The translations under genes were made by a program, and so were the position numbers. From NCBI GenBank assembly GCA_019843655.1, contig JACDQD010000002.1, forward strand, positions 13,477,154-13,541,153: a stretch of DNA of 64,000 nt. Reading direction: 5' to 3'. The notes under the pieces were generated by a model. It was not told the DNA's origin and searched no databases. It worked only from the letters and a program-made list of their open reading frames with translations. The DNA comes from Lethocerus indicus (lineage: Eukaryota > Arthropoda > Insecta > Hemiptera > Belostomatidae). Below are positions 47,721-60,179 of the stretch, in pieces (within the stretch, counting starts at the first letter, position 1; every line of letters starts with the position of its first letter).

Positions 47721-48219
47721 ATCCCTTGGCCACAATCGCCAGATGTTATTAATGACCCGTCATAGCGCTTGATGAACATTACTGAACATAAAAATTCTTC
47801 ATTTATGATCTTTGCCTGTTATATATTTCTTGAATCATTGTCGCAAGAAGGTCCCTAAAGAAGACATTAACCTCGGACCTGTTAAGTATGTTATTATTCG
47901 ATCAAAATTTCTGTTTCTGCACGAGTTTAAAATTTAGGCTCTTTCCTGACGTTGAATGGAATTTTACTCGATATTGCATTCTGTCAGCACTGACAGGATT
48001 ATTATTACTTGCAAAACGTCCTCAATCGATTAAATTATGCTTTCATCCTGTGTGTTAGTTATTGGAAATGGAAAAACAAGTATTGATTTCTGTACTTGAC
48101 ATACTTCTTCTTTTACACCCGGAACTTAGATTTCTACAGTGGAAGGTTGGGCCAAAGATAGGGACCGATAGGCCACCGGCATTTTATACTGGTACAAGTT
48201 ACTAACTTAAAATAATCTC
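47721..48219. other. AT-rich spacer
   Basis: Nothing recognisable. Confidence 0.55.
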
Positions 48220-48560
48220 TCGTTTGTCCGCCTCTTCGGGTGCGACACCGTGGGGGTCTTTAAATCCTTATCTTTGTCCAGAAGGCCCCAATTGCGGATT
48301 GCACTTTTCGCTCAGTTGTTGCACTCAGTGCCCGGTGGAAGTGGGAAGCCGGCCCCGACTTAGGTGGGCAACCCTGAACACTGTTTTCGCCCACGTACAA
48401 CCAATTATCCCCCGGATAATAAACAGTCCTGAGCGCTCGTCCGGGATGCGTTCGACTTATTTCATTTTCTATTTTGAGAGTCCTCCGCCCGTTGGTCTCG
48501 TTCTGATTTTATTTTACCCGCTGGAATGGAACCTAATTTGGCGAAGCAGAATCTAAAGTA
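48220..48560. other. GC-richer block, function unknown
   Basis: A 110-codon + frame (48224-48556) starts at a non-ATG codon and is Pro/Ser/Cys-rich; I recognise no domain. GTACAACCAATTATCC provides CCAAT and homeodomain cores. Regulatory element or chance frame. Confidence 0.25.
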
Positions 48561-49679
48561 CCGAGAAGATCGTGTTTTCTCATTCCACACACACACATAA
48601 ATATATAGCGTTGGACAAAATGTTGTACCTCTGCTATTGTTATTACTTTGTTGTTCTTGTTACGCCTAATATATTTAATTTGCATCGGCAAGTCCCAGAC
48701 AATTAAGGAATGACCATAATCTCGAATATTCCAAGACATTCATACAGTCAGCAATCTTACATTTGTTCTCTGTAGTACTTGCTTCAACTCCACGTCATCG
48801 TCAGTACCGACGTTTAGCATAAATTACCCACAGAAGATGGACAAATACAAACCCTCGCCTACCCGTATCATGTATTTAAAATTATCTATAACATAAAAAT
48901 TGAATCTAAAATGAATAAAAACATTTCGTCTTTTATTACTCCCTTTATAAAATTGAAGTGCAGTTTTGGAATTCTATTAGTCGGTCAAAAATATTACGTG
49001 AACACGAACGAAGAATACACCGAGACAAATATTTGTGCGGGAGCTTGGAAGTGGCAAGCTTTCAAAAATGCAAATACGGCGCCAATTTAATATTCCTCGT
49101 TTCCCTTCGGTAGCCGCACGGAATAAAATTTATTTACATTCGTACTTTTTAAGCGCATACTTTGTTGGACGTTTATCGGTAATTAATGGAAATAAAAAAT
49201 AAATAAAGAAAATTGCCCGACCGGGTTCTATCTCAGGCGGGGATCGCAGCCTTATGTGTCCAGTATGTTGGTCAAATAAAGGACCATTACAGTTATAATT
49301 ACTGTACCGAGTTCTTGATTGACTCCCCGTTTCAGGAAACCAAGATCTGAAACACGATAACGAATATTATTATATTCACGGTCCTTTTTTTTATATAATA
49401 AAGTGTGATAATTTTATTTACGTCTCGAGAACATATTTATGGACGGACATGTTCTGTATTATTATGAGTTATTTATACAACGCTTAACATATTTTGGATA
49501 TTTTTCTTCCGCGTATTATAATTAGTAGTGCTATTTCCGGGTGCTTTCGGTTATTATCGTGTTGTCGCCAACAACATCAAAGAACAACTGATGGACTTAA
49601 AACAAAATAAAATTATCATGTGGATGATATAATACTCCGAACTTTTGCTAACTTACCGATTTCGTTGACTAGAAATTGT
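48561..49679. other. AT-rich non-coding stretch
   Basis: No gene is supported. TTACAGTTATAATTACTGTA near 49286 is a short inverted repeat with a TAATTA-like centre. Confidence 0.55.
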
Positions 49680-51689
49680 ACTAAAACACGCCCGGACTAG
49701 TGTAAAAGTAAAGCTCAGAGGTATATCGTGTAAAAGAAGAGCGGGGGATCAACCGAATACCGCCGGGTGTTGTTGAGTACAGATCAACAGAACTGACAGC
49801 CAGCGGAACGTAGCCCGCGGCAAATCTCACGAACTGAAACACCCGAAATGAGGACAAAAGGTTGCAAAGAAACTGGAAATTATCGACGCTGAGGTCATGA
49901 GATATTTGAAACGGGTCAAGGGCAGAGAGATGTCTAAATACAGCGGAAACTTCCACTCTTTTAAACAGCATGTTTCATCACCTTGCGTATATTAACTAAC
50001 TATATTACTAACGCAATGCTACTGACGATAGCGAGAAGGTGGAACCGGTTTAGAATAGAACAATATGCTCACTAGGATGTACGAGCTTACACCGTTTTGG
50101 GGATCCGGAACAGTTTAGATAGAGCGGCGACCCGGATTCGGATCCCTACTGTGGACCTTTCAATTATTCAATTAGTATCGTCAATAAACATAAATTATGC
50201 TGATTTTAGGCTTTGGCTTTTTCGCCTTTTCGAGGCATTTTCTCAGCGTCGGCCGACGGGGGGGTTAGGACCGCTATCTGAGGCGGCCACATAAAACAGC
50301 CTATCTCGGAGTTGTGCAAGAGACTCCCGGGGGACAACGTCGCCGGGGCCGGACATATTTCACTGGGAGGTGCCCCCTTGTGCAACCTCTTAAAAACGGT
50401 CGCCCGATTCCCCCCACCCAACTTAGGACCCGCATTGTCTCACCGCTGACTTTCCCTGAGGACTTAAAGCCAACGGAAGAAATTATTCCGATTCGACCAA
50501 CCGCTATTGGGCGATGAACGTTACCATCGTAATTCGAATCGAACTGTCTTCCGGGTACATAGAAAATTGGTCCACAAATTGAGTATTTTCTGTATATATC
50601 ATTACTCTTGTGTCAATGTGGGCAAGATTTTGTACATAATTGACGAAACAAAATTAACGAGCGGAGGTAGATTGCGAAATGATATTCCAAAACGTCGCGG
50701 ACCTCTTAATGTATGTCTTAAAATTATCTTTAATATCATTCGTGCGATTTCCTCTCTCCATTCCGTAATATATTCGGTATAATACTTCCGTAATATACTA
50801 ACCCAAATAAATACCATGAGGTGCATACCGCTTTTGAACATTCGCGGATCTATTGGGATATTCTTAAAATTATGCCGTCTTTTCTCAGTGTTACGTAGTC
50901 AGGCTTTCACGGTCAATACTAACAACGCCTCAGGGAAACGCGTCCGGCCAGATGGACTGCATATTGGCAAGCGATTCTTTTATTATTTATTATTCCAGGG
51001 GCGACGTCTAGTAATTATGAATAACTAATACTTTGCTGCGGCGCACTCACTTCCCGCATTGAGGCTCAATGACTATTTCATAACTACGACTTTATTTCTG
51101 CCTTATATTGAAGTTGTTTTTTTCTTAAAATTAAACACCCCCGTATCATGTGTTCAAGATACCAGTTACTTAACCAACCCACGCGCCTACTTCTTAAATA
51201 AATGCATTATCTCCCATGTAGTAAGGCAACTTCGAATTATAATAGCGGATTAAGATTCTACTTTATGATGATAAAGCAAAACTAGTAAGATTTTACTGCC
51301 AAGGGGATATTCTTTAACTGTAATTGAAATTATAACTTTTTAGGGGCAGTTACCGAAATTTACAAATAAACTTGTCAGTGAAAATGAAGTGAGAATAGAA
51401 AAAAACTAGGATCGAATGCATGAAAACCGGAAGATTGTAGGGTAAATGTGAAAGGGTCCGAATTTCAAGATTTCTTTTGGGAACGGAGGAGGCGATTTAG
51501 GATGAGGTGGGGGTGGCGGCGCGTGTTTACGCCCGGTCCTGAGATTCCATCTACGCGATACACAAATTGATGGATCCGTTTGGAACAATGGGTTCGAGAG
51601 GCGGGCAACAAACGAGCGCCGTCCACGAGCTAGATGGCAACCGATAAGCGGTCTTCAACAAATTGTTTTCAACGCTTCTCCTCAACTAA
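49680..51689. other. Mixed non-coding stretch
   Basis: No gene is supported. GC-richer pieces lie at 49730-49960 and 50090-50500. CGTCGGCCGACG at 50247-50258 is a perfect 12-bp palindrome. Frames of 60-96 codons are unrecognised. Confidence 0.5.
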
Positions 51690-52200
51690 TTTACCGATGA
51701 GCGGCGGTGATTAATTGGGGCCCTGCGGAGAACTGTGTTCGGGGCCCGCTCCTTTGCACCTTGCCCACAGTCCGGGCTCAAACCAGTTTTGGTTTTTCCC
51801 CCGATCGGTATTCCTTTTACGAGTAAGCTCGTTGTCCCGACCTTAAAATATCTCCGACGCCTCAACTCTGGAACACACAATACCGCTACGTGATTTTCAT
51901 TAAATGTACCCCCGGCTCCGCTTATCACCGGGCCCCATTATAAATTTTGAATTCAGCGTTTCAGGAATTCGGGGTCTCAACCGATTCCCTATTCCGAATT
52001 CTTGGCCGCCGTTTAAATTGCTACGGTCCGGCCCCGGAATCTCGAATCGCTTCCAATTTGCCATTCGGACGGCTTTACAACCGACCCGGTTATTTTATTT
52101 CCTCCTTTCCTGTTCTTTTTTGTTTGGATTCGTGTCGAAGTAAACACTCGGGACATTCTATTGTCTGTAGACTGATTTGTTTTTCGCTTGTTCCGCTATA
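51690..52200. promoter_or_regulatory. GC-richer regulatory-like block
   Basis: TTAATTGGGGCCC and GGGCCCCATTATAAATTTTG, with CCGAATTC-type repeats and CpG-rich spacers. The 79-84-codon frames are unrecognised. Regulatory function is inferred from similarity of composition to the other blocks. Confidence 0.28.
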
Positions 52201-53286
52201 ATATATGCGATGACCCCCTTCATAAATTTGCCCCGTTCTATTGGTTGTATTAAAACTAAATTCGTTTATGCGCGTTAAAAAATATGCAGTTTTTTTTTAC
52301 TTTGATACTGATTTAATTTAGATTTGAAATACTGTAAACTGAAAATTCGCAAACTGAATCATTTTTAGAAAAAATGCTTCTTTCAATAATTCCGTATTAT
52401 ATTTGAATATTAAAGCTTAATCCGAACTCACTTGTGAAATTCTTGCTGAATGTAGTGATATGTAATCAATATTAATCGGTTTCGAGAAAATTCTTCGCAG
52501 TTTATCGCATCGTAAGATCAAGAACAGAGATCATACTATAAACATAGAATGGAATATTGTAGATATCATACAGTATAAGCATCTACAATGTCCCATTCGG
52601 GAATATAATAACTTCAATTAATTATTTCGTAATGATTTCCATCAACGTCGATCGGGATTTTCTCTTTCTAATAACGATGCAGCCAAGTTTCGAAAGTAGA
52701 TTGGCCACTTTATTAGAAAATGTTTAATTTCAAAATATTTCTATCTGAATTGAAAAATTACTGACCTCTGGGCTGAACCCTAAGCTTTGCTAAATTACAG
52801 TAGCAAAATGGAAACGAAATTGCAGCATTCATGTACTGGTTACGAGAATATGTCTTCAGACCATTTCACATGGCATAAATATTTCTTCAAATATATAATG
52901 AACGTTAGAAGTTTATTTTCAAATTAATGCAACAAGATATACCGATACATTAACTAATAACTGGTATGAAATTAAGGATTTGTGACATACACACAGGCAT
53001 ATATGTATTAATATTATTATTCACAGATAACGTTCTATTATCATCTATCATGCGTCCTACATTGATCTGCTTGTTGATATTGAATCTGCCTAACTAAACA
53101 CTAATGTAACTGATTGTGTTCCTCTCATTCTTCTTGGATAATGACTTGATAATATATTACCCTGAATTTCTCGGCTGCACCCTGATCCACGACGCCTGTT
53201 GTCCAATTCTCGACCCTTGTCCATGATTAATTTCCGGACCCACGTGCACCAAATTATTAGTATATGTTATATAAGTTATGATAAAA

Positions 53287-53325
<39 letters not shown>

Positions 53326-53520
53326 TGTATCTCTGATAGAGGTAAGATGGAGTACAAAATTAATTATATTGGATTAAATTAGGCCGAGGCTGTATTACCA
53401 ACATTATCTTATGAATGGTGTTCGTGGACCCATATTTTTTTTAACTACCTTATTAGAGCAAGTGTTCGAAATAAGATAAAGTCCACAAAAAAATATATTA
53501 ATCGGTCAGATATTAAAAGG
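52201..53520. other. AT-rich non-coding stretch
   Basis: One of the longest AT-rich spacers. Nothing is recognisable apart from the (TA)n array. Confidence 0.65.
53289..53324. repeat. (TA)18 microsatellite
   Basis: An uninterrupted TA alternation of 36 bases. Confidence 0.95.
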
Positions 53521-53940
53521 GGTAGTACAAAAGAGAGCCGCATATTTAAGCGTATTAATCATAGGCCGGGCGGGGGTTATGAATCCCAGGGCGTTGTTGG
53601 GCAACTGAACTGTCGGCGTGGGTTACTCACCGCTGGGTTTGTTTGTTTTTTGCCGATCGCCGGGGCCCCTATCGGAGGCAGATTGGCCCTAGAGGCCCTA
53701 GAGGCCCTAGAGGCCCTACCGGCCAATGGCCAGCGGACCCAATCGAACCGGCGTTATCAGCCAGATATCTCAATTAGACTCCGCGAATAGCTCCGGCTTA
53801 TTGGGCAGCACCAGCCACACGGGCCAATCCAAATCATTTCTTAATAATCTTTGCCGAGAGGTATCGCTCCGAAGCACGAGTCTCTGCACAGTGTTTGTCC
53901 GTTCGAATTTCTCATTAATATTTACCTAAACTGACCCGTA
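53521..53940. promoter_or_regulatory. GC-richer block with 9-bp tandem repeat
   Basis: CpG- and GC-rich DNA surrounding the GGCCCTAGA tandem array, with CAATTAGAC and CATTAATATT cores. The 67-codon frame is unrecognised. Confidence 0.3.
53685..53718. repeat. GGCCCTAGA tandem repeat (3.8 units)
   Basis: Three perfect 9-bp units plus GGCCCTA, followed by CCGGCCAATGGCC. The perfect identity suggests recent slippage. Confidence 0.9.
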
Positions 53941-54480
53941 TACCGGATCGCATTCTACTCACTCGTCATTCGTCTTACTCGAAGGTAAAAGGATATTGTA
54001 TAACGTAAGAACAATTTTTTGGTTAACAATTTTTGAAGAATGAGTAAAGAAGCCTTTCATTTAAGATGATCCAGATCCTCGTCATTTGAAGCAGTTGTTT
54101 TAAATATTAATGTGAGACTGATGATTTCTTGTCTTATACAGGATAGAGATTGACATTGTTCTAAGCGTAGTTTTGTCAGTATAGAGTATACGCTATGTTA
54201 TAAGAAATACATTTTTGTAAAAGTTTATCTTTATAATACGTTGTTATATAAACGAGACACACAAAAGTATATTTTTGTTTGTTTCGAAACACTGATTTTG
54301 AAATCTATTCATCGACTACAGAAAACACCCAACCCCCCCCCTCCCACACAACACTTGCGAAAGTTGGACTACACATTCTCCTATTCGTAAACGTGGTGCG
54401 GCCCAGTTACCGTTATTTCACAATTTCTTAATAATTACAAAAACGGCCTTATTAATCTATTATTACTTTAAATGTCACAG
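53941..54480. other. AT-rich spacer with a C-rich run
   Basis: Nothing coding. CCC-AA-C9-T-CCC at 54328-54345 is G-quadruplex-compatible on the minus strand. Confidence 0.55.
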
Positions 54481-54629
54481 ATGCAATTGGAACCGGGGGT
54501 CACACCTTAAATGGTCGGTTTGTGAGTGAGGTGGAGGGAGGGGGAGAGTAAAGTTTCTCCAAAAAAGTACCAACAGAGAAAACTCCCGCTCATTGATTGG
54601 ATCCTTAACCTTTCCCCGGGCCGGTACAG

Positions 54630-54669
54630 AAACGGCGTGTCTTATTACGCCGTTTTATCTCAGAGATAA
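54630..54669. repeat. Two consecutive hairpins
   Basis: AAACGGCG (54630-54637) pairs perfectly with CGCCGTTT (54648-54655) across a 10-base loop, followed at once by TATCT-CAG-AGATA (54657-54669). Confidence 0.55.
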
Positions 54670-54808
54670 ACGCGTTATGTGAGGTTTTTCACAATGGAAA
54701 GATTATCTTCGGGTTACGGGGGTTACCCCGCGTGTGTATTTACCTTCACCCGTAATTATAACCGATAATTAACTGTTTCAACACAGACAAACATATTCGC
54801 AAAGTGTG

Positions 54809-54867
54809 CTTTTTTTTTCTCTCGCTCCCTCTCGCCCTCTCTCTCTCTCTCCCCCGTCCCACCCGCA
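54809..54867 (+). repeat. Pyrimidine tract
   Basis: T9 followed by CT-rich sequence with (CT)7 at 54837-54850 and then C-rich DNA. It could act as a splice-acceptor tract, but no AG/exon pair is convincing downstream. Confidence 0.75.
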
Positions 54868-55190
54868 CTGCTTCGGCTTCTACTATCTTTATCTGTTGTC
54901 GGGCCGGACACGAGCCAGCTCTATGCGCCGCATGACCGCTCGTACGTAAAAGTCAAGACACTTTAAATAGCGCATTGTCCGGTGGCCCCGGTAAGCTCTG
55001 TTATTAAGCGGCATGAAAAGTGAATGAAGGAATAATGTTTTACGGCGAACTGGAAACCCCGGTACCGGAGATTGTATAGATAAAACCAAACCCTGAGACC
55101 CCGAGTCGGCTCCAGCCCCTGGCGTAACCCCCGGCGTGAATTATGGTCTCTCTGAAACGAAACGAACGAAATTAGCCAATATACACACAC

Positions 55191-56140
55191 GAATATATTA
55201 CAATAGTTATATGTTGTACATACGTGAAATAATACAGTCTTGGCTACTGACTTAGAATGAAATACAGCCTATTCACCATAATAATTCGTCGTTATACTTC
55301 TAGGATAATTTACTAACCGAATAGAAATCAATATTTCTTAAACATTATTTTGTGTATGTGAGAGTCTGTGTACAGATACGAGTGAATGTAGGACGATTTG
55401 CATTGTTGATGAATAATAACCTTTTTCTTTTTTTATATGTGAAATTAATTTTTCACAAAGAAAAAGGCGTGAAAAAGCAGAATCCTACCTCCTCCACATA
55501 TTTTGTCATCGACATAGGAGCTTTTATATAGGCCGTATCAAACATTTTGTATTCATAAGCCGACAGCGATGGAAAATATTACCAAAAATGTATACGATTA
55601 CCTTGTTCAATTCAATTCCTCATCTTGATATTTGTTGGGAATTAATTAAAAAGGTTTAACGCGACAACTGATGCCCTTATATGGAGGAACTGACTAATGG
55701 GTTGGCATCGCTTCACCGGTAATAATTAATCTGAAATTACTAAGCTTTTTTGTTCACTTCTTATTACATAAATCATCTTTCAATCCTTTGGCAAGCTCAC
55801 GCAATCGACGTTCTATTTTTGCCTGAGTGGATTATAAAATTTGATCTCTACACTCGGGAATACCGTATTGGGAGTCTGTGGTTCACCTCAATTATATCGC
55901 AGTTTTATTATAAAAGCTAAGCGTTAAGTATCAATCATTCGTTAACATCTCCATTACACCGATGAATGCTCGGACATAAATCCTCTCCAATTGAAAGTGC
56001 CGCTACTATTGGCATACGCATATAACATGTCGCAGCGGATACGAAATTATTTCAACCTCCACTATTCCGATGAAATTAACTCTTCGTTGGGAATTTATTC
56101 GCGAATTAAATTATAATAGAAGCCTAAGGGAATAGGTAAT
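55191..56140. other. AT-rich non-coding stretch
   Basis: No gene is supported. The bulged hairpin at 55420-55467 is the main structure. Confidence 0.6.
55420..55467. repeat. Bulged hairpin with 11-bp and 7-bp perfect arms
   Basis: Outer arms CCTTTTTCTTT (55420-55430) and AAAGAAAAAGG (55457-55467) enclose TGTGAAA-TTAATT-TTTCACA (55438-55457). The two right arms share one base, and the left side has a 7-base bulge. At 48 nt it is shorter than a usual microRNA precursor. Confidence 0.6.
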
Positions 56141-56720
56141 TATTAACAACAAATGGTTCGTGACTGTTGCCCGGGGGAAAAATTACAAGGTAAGATTCTA
56201 TGCAGATTTCCCCGCATTGCCAATAATATCTTAATGTCCAATTGCCGTGGGGCGCAGTTACGAGTCGAATTCAACGCTGGGGAACCGTACGCGGAAAAAC
56301 ATAATTTAAGTCATTCTCATGGTTGGAGTTTTAACCCATCGGGAATAAAATATATGCCGTCGTTCACGACCGCAATTATTTCCTACTCTTTTTTTCCTCA
56401 CCTCGCCGAGTACAATATATCACAGGAGTCCGTGGAATAGTTTCTGAATTGCAGTCGAAGATAAAGATTTTTTCGCGGCGCAGAGCGAGCTTGTTGCGCT
56501 TGAAATTGGCCGGTAAAACGGCGGTGAGCCGGTGGGCCCGGCCGGATGTGACGTCATTCGCCTACCAGGCTACAACCTGAGTTATTGTACGCCCGTTTAA
56601 GTATGCGACTGATGTTATCTTTTTTCAAGTAAGGTTAATTTTCATTGAAAAATCGTGACCGACGTCCGCGGGGGGGGGCGCCGCTTTGGACGGGAGGTAT
56701 GCGTAATTCTTTTAATTGAA
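56141..56720. promoter_or_regulatory. GC-rich block with a perfect CRE
   Basis: TGACGTCA at 56549-56556 is a full CREB/ATF site in the GC-rich segment 56470-56590. A G9 run and GGGGCGCCGC (56675-56684) follow. The 95-codon frame at 56153-56440 is unrecognised. Promoter or enhancer, undecided. Confidence 0.35.
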
Positions 56721-57839
56721 ATAGAGCGATCCAGGAAATGAACATTCTACTCTAGTTCTATATAAATTTTGGATCTTATTAATACACACAATAACTCAAT
56801 ATCGTGACTATTTTTCTCGTTACCCATTATGATTGTTGATGATGTGGTTAACAATTTAAAAAAACAAGTACTGACTAAGTACTGACAAAGTAGTGACTTT
56901 GTCCTACGATAGTACCATCATCAGTACCATTCGGTCACTATTGGCTTCCGATCACTATGTTGTTACTGGGACATTTAAGCTCTGGCAGGAGGCGAGCTAC
57001 ATCAACAATAATTGATAATGACACCTGCCCTAGTATTTATGGGAAAATATGAATCCATATTGTTGAGACTGAAATACGCGGCCGATAGGGAGTTGTAGTG
57101 GCCATTGAATAATAGTATCAGTGACGTAAACAAGACGCCAAGCAACAGGTATATCTGACGTACCGAAACCGGCGAAGAACCGAAACCTGTTTAGTTTTGG
57201 GATTGGAAACTAGACGAGAAATACATCCCACGGGATAAAAAATAACAATATCCCCAACACTCCTAACCAACCTTCGTATTCTTTAAAAGGAACTATGAAG
57301 TAAATGAGATTATTGCCATTTTATGAAAGGGAAGGACATTAAGTAGGTGGTAACATACAGGGACGTTCAATAAGTTCCAGGAAAATTCTCCCACTGCGAT
57401 TATCGTCTTTGATTTTTCCCCGACCCCCCGTGAAACGATTAAGCTATTCATAAGGTTGTCTTGGTGCAGTCTCACTATAAACATCTGTGACAGCCTTAAT
57501 GGTGACAGGTTTATTCCTACTAATTTAACTAATAGTTTAATATAAGTTTATAGTTTTGAGTCTCGAGTAAAATAAAACAATAATTGATTTGTTGTGACTG
57601 ATGGAGGAGCATCAAGTTGTCGGAGGCTTGAGAATAGCTCTGTTATCATATTTCCTGTGATTTTCTTTCTTTTCCCTCTTGGTTTGTTGCCACAAGAGAT
57701 GCTGACGTGATTCCTCTTAGGCAGTTCTACATGCCTAAATGTCTCACCAAATTAATAACTGAATAATTTTTGAGATTACGTCCACACAAGGGGCGGGTTA
57801 TTCCAAATTGTGGCGGCTCTATAGGACAGTTTTCCCCTG
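56721..57839. other. AT-rich stretch with short tandem repeat
   Basis: No gene is supported. It holds the 11-bp repeat at 56866-56898, and ACCGAAACC repeated near 57153 and 57170 inside an AACAGGT/ACCTGTT inverted pair. Confidence 0.55.
56866..56898 (+). repeat. Three tandem 11-bp units
   Basis: AAGTACTGACT, AAGTACTGACA and AAGTAGTGACT are directly adjacent. Imperfect inverted relatives (ATAGTACC, CATCAGTACC, GGTCACTATT) follow within 60 bp. Confidence 0.7.
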
Positions 57840-58149
57840 ATTGTTTTCCTCCACCGGCGATTTTCGCGGCGCCTCAACTTAATTAATATGCCACGAGCGG
57901 ACACAGAAGAGTCATAGGAACATGCCCAAGGGAGAATTAAAGGTCAACGTGTGCGATTGGTCCGGTCCGATAAGATGGAGATAGTGAAAGTGAAGAGTGG
58001 CGGTCGAGCGACCACCTTAGTGGCTCTAATTATCTCTGATCTGGTCTCTGTGTGCCAGACCGGAGGCAGGGCCCTCTGCCGCCCCCGCACCCACTATTTA
58101 AATAAACAAGACGAGTCCCATTGTCGGGCCTCCCAGGGAGGTCCACTGT

Positions 58150-58167
58150 CTTACTTACTTACTTACT
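58150..58167 (+). repeat. (CTTA)4 microsatellite
   Basis: Four CTTA units plus CT. Confidence 0.85.
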
Positions 58168-58876
58168 GATCAGCCTCACCTACCCCGGGGGAAGAGCCCC
58201 GGAGTCGGTCCTATTCAGGATGGATAACAAACTGAAACCACTTAAGCAGTGAATGGAGAAACGTGCCAACCGACGAGTTCACTAATAACGGTTTCTTATT
58301 ATTTACCATACGTAGGCGTGAGAATCAACGGGATACATTGTTAGATAAGATCATTTTTATTGCCCGTAAAAATCGTTACCAAATATGGCCGATGTAGGTG
58401 AATAATAATAATAATTCAAGCGCAACGTGCCCAGGAAAGAAATTATAATATAGATAGGTATTATATTTTCACATTCCTTGCGCGGTATTGTTTTTTATGG
58501 AAACTAAAATTGCTTTAAAAAATCTGAATGCACTGGACAGTACCCTGGGACTAATTCGTCCGGTTTCACCGGCCGACCTGTGCGACAGTCGCAATAAGCC
58601 TCGGGCTCAATGAGAGAGCGCTCCAATACACGTGGGGATAATCAGAAATGCAAAGCGTATTCATTCTGAGGCCTGTAGAAATTATTCAAGTCGCCGGCTA
58701 ACTAACTGGAACTAAAAAGGCGGCTCGCCCCACACCCCGCTCCAGCACTCTGCGCTGCTCGCACTTAAAAGGATACCCGGTAATGAACTAGGAAGTTATT
58801 ACTACCCGGGGGCTTATTGCAGGTAGGTTTAATTTGCCGGCAGTCAGGTGCCGGCCAAAATTAATCCGTGACCGCG

Positions 58877-58884
58877 ATTTGCAT
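58877..58884. promoter_or_regulatory. POU octamer ATTTGCAT
   Basis: A perfect octamer (ATGCAAAT on the minus strand) followed by AAATTAAAC, resembling the octamer-plus-homeodomain layout at 7744. Confidence 0.4.
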
Positions 58885-58900
58885 AAATTAAACGTTTCCA

Positions 58901-60179
58901 GTATTAATATGCGAAGAAATTAGCACAGAACCGCCTTTAAATTGTCCGGGTTTACGAGCTCGCCAGCCTCTAAACATACGCGATTTATATTTACTTCTCC
59001 ATTTGAGATTGTGCGCTCCGCTTCTACTCGGCAGCATTAATACAATTTCAAAGTCGACACACCGTTGAAAATGTTTCATTCGTTTATCTGGCTTCCAATA
59101 AATAACGAGCTGTGAGGAAAATAATTGTACGCGTGTTCTTAATTTGTATTTAAATTATAAATCTGTCAAAGCGCACTTAATAAATTCCCACAAATGTACT
59201 GCGCATATACGGCCGCCCGATCTTTATATAAATGTATCTAGGTCTATTAGTTGTTTCCTCAATCTGACTATGAATTGAGCGTTTAAGACAGGCTTGAATA
59301 AATAGTGCGCGTAAATATAACAACTGCTGTAGCGGGTTTTCATTGCCAACGTCGTAACGATATAAAATTTCGTCGAGGAAATAAGGAGAATTTAATTAAA
59401 CTTATCCTATTCAAAGGAGAAGAAAGGTATAAGATTATTTATCTACTAATCAGTTTATACTACTTTACTGTTCCCGTAACTGAACCCTTTGTCTAAATAA
59501 ATAACAATTCCTTGAAAGGAAATGTTTAAACAACGTACAAAATTATTTAGAAAAATTGAATGAAAACCAGGAGTGAACTAAAACGTCAATGGGTGCTGGA
59601 GCAATTCTCTTCTGGAGTTATTCTACTAAAGGAATCGTTAGTTGTTCGGTTTGAAAAATTACGAGTAACTGGAAATTAACAAAAAATTGTTAATTTTGAA
59701 GGAAAGTATTTAAACAAAATAAAATTTCAATGGCAAATAATGGTGATAGGTTTAACTGCATAAACTATAAAATTAACTACTAATTTCGTGACATTTTAAA
59801 ACTGAATCATGAAAGCAGAAAATAATTTATCGATGAAACTTGCAAGTTGAAGCCTTTTTATTAATTCGGATTTGGAGGGAGGTGTGAACTGACTGTGTGG
59901 CGGGTCGAGTAGCATGAGCGCCGTTCTGAAAATTCCCGCTCACGTAACGTAGGTACTCGTACTTCTCTCGTACAGAGCCCTTATGATTCCACTAATTTAC
60001 GATTTGACGAAAACATAATATTAGAATAAAAAATTTTTCCACAATGATAGTTAAGGGTATTATAACTATTGGGACTTATTGGTATTAATACTCCCGTCGG
60101 GGATGATGCTCGCGCTTAGGAATAATCGTAGCTCTTATTTCGAACAATAAGTAAATTTTTCTTTCTAACAAAGCATATT
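58901..60179. other. AT-rich non-coding stretch
   Basis: No gene is supported. AAATTAACAA-AAAA-TTGTTAATTT at 59673-59696 is a perfect 10-bp hairpin. Confidence 0.6.

Larger units (their letters stand above)
54481..55190. other. Mixed stretch with hairpins and a pyrimidine tract
   Basis: No gene is supported. It contains the stem-loop pair at 54630-54669 and the pyrimidine tract at 54809-54867. A GC-richer segment (54890-55150) has overlapping minus-strand frames that are not recognised. Confidence 0.5.
57840..58900. promoter_or_regulatory. GC-richer regulatory-like stretch
   Basis: GCGGCGCCTCAACTTAATTAA near 57866, CAGACCGGAGG and GGGGGAAGAGCCCC lie in the first half. The second half (58540-58884) is CpG-rich and ends with a perfect octamer ATTTGCAT followed by AAATTA. 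(CTTA)4 lies at 58150-58167. No frame is recognised. Confidence 0.3.
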
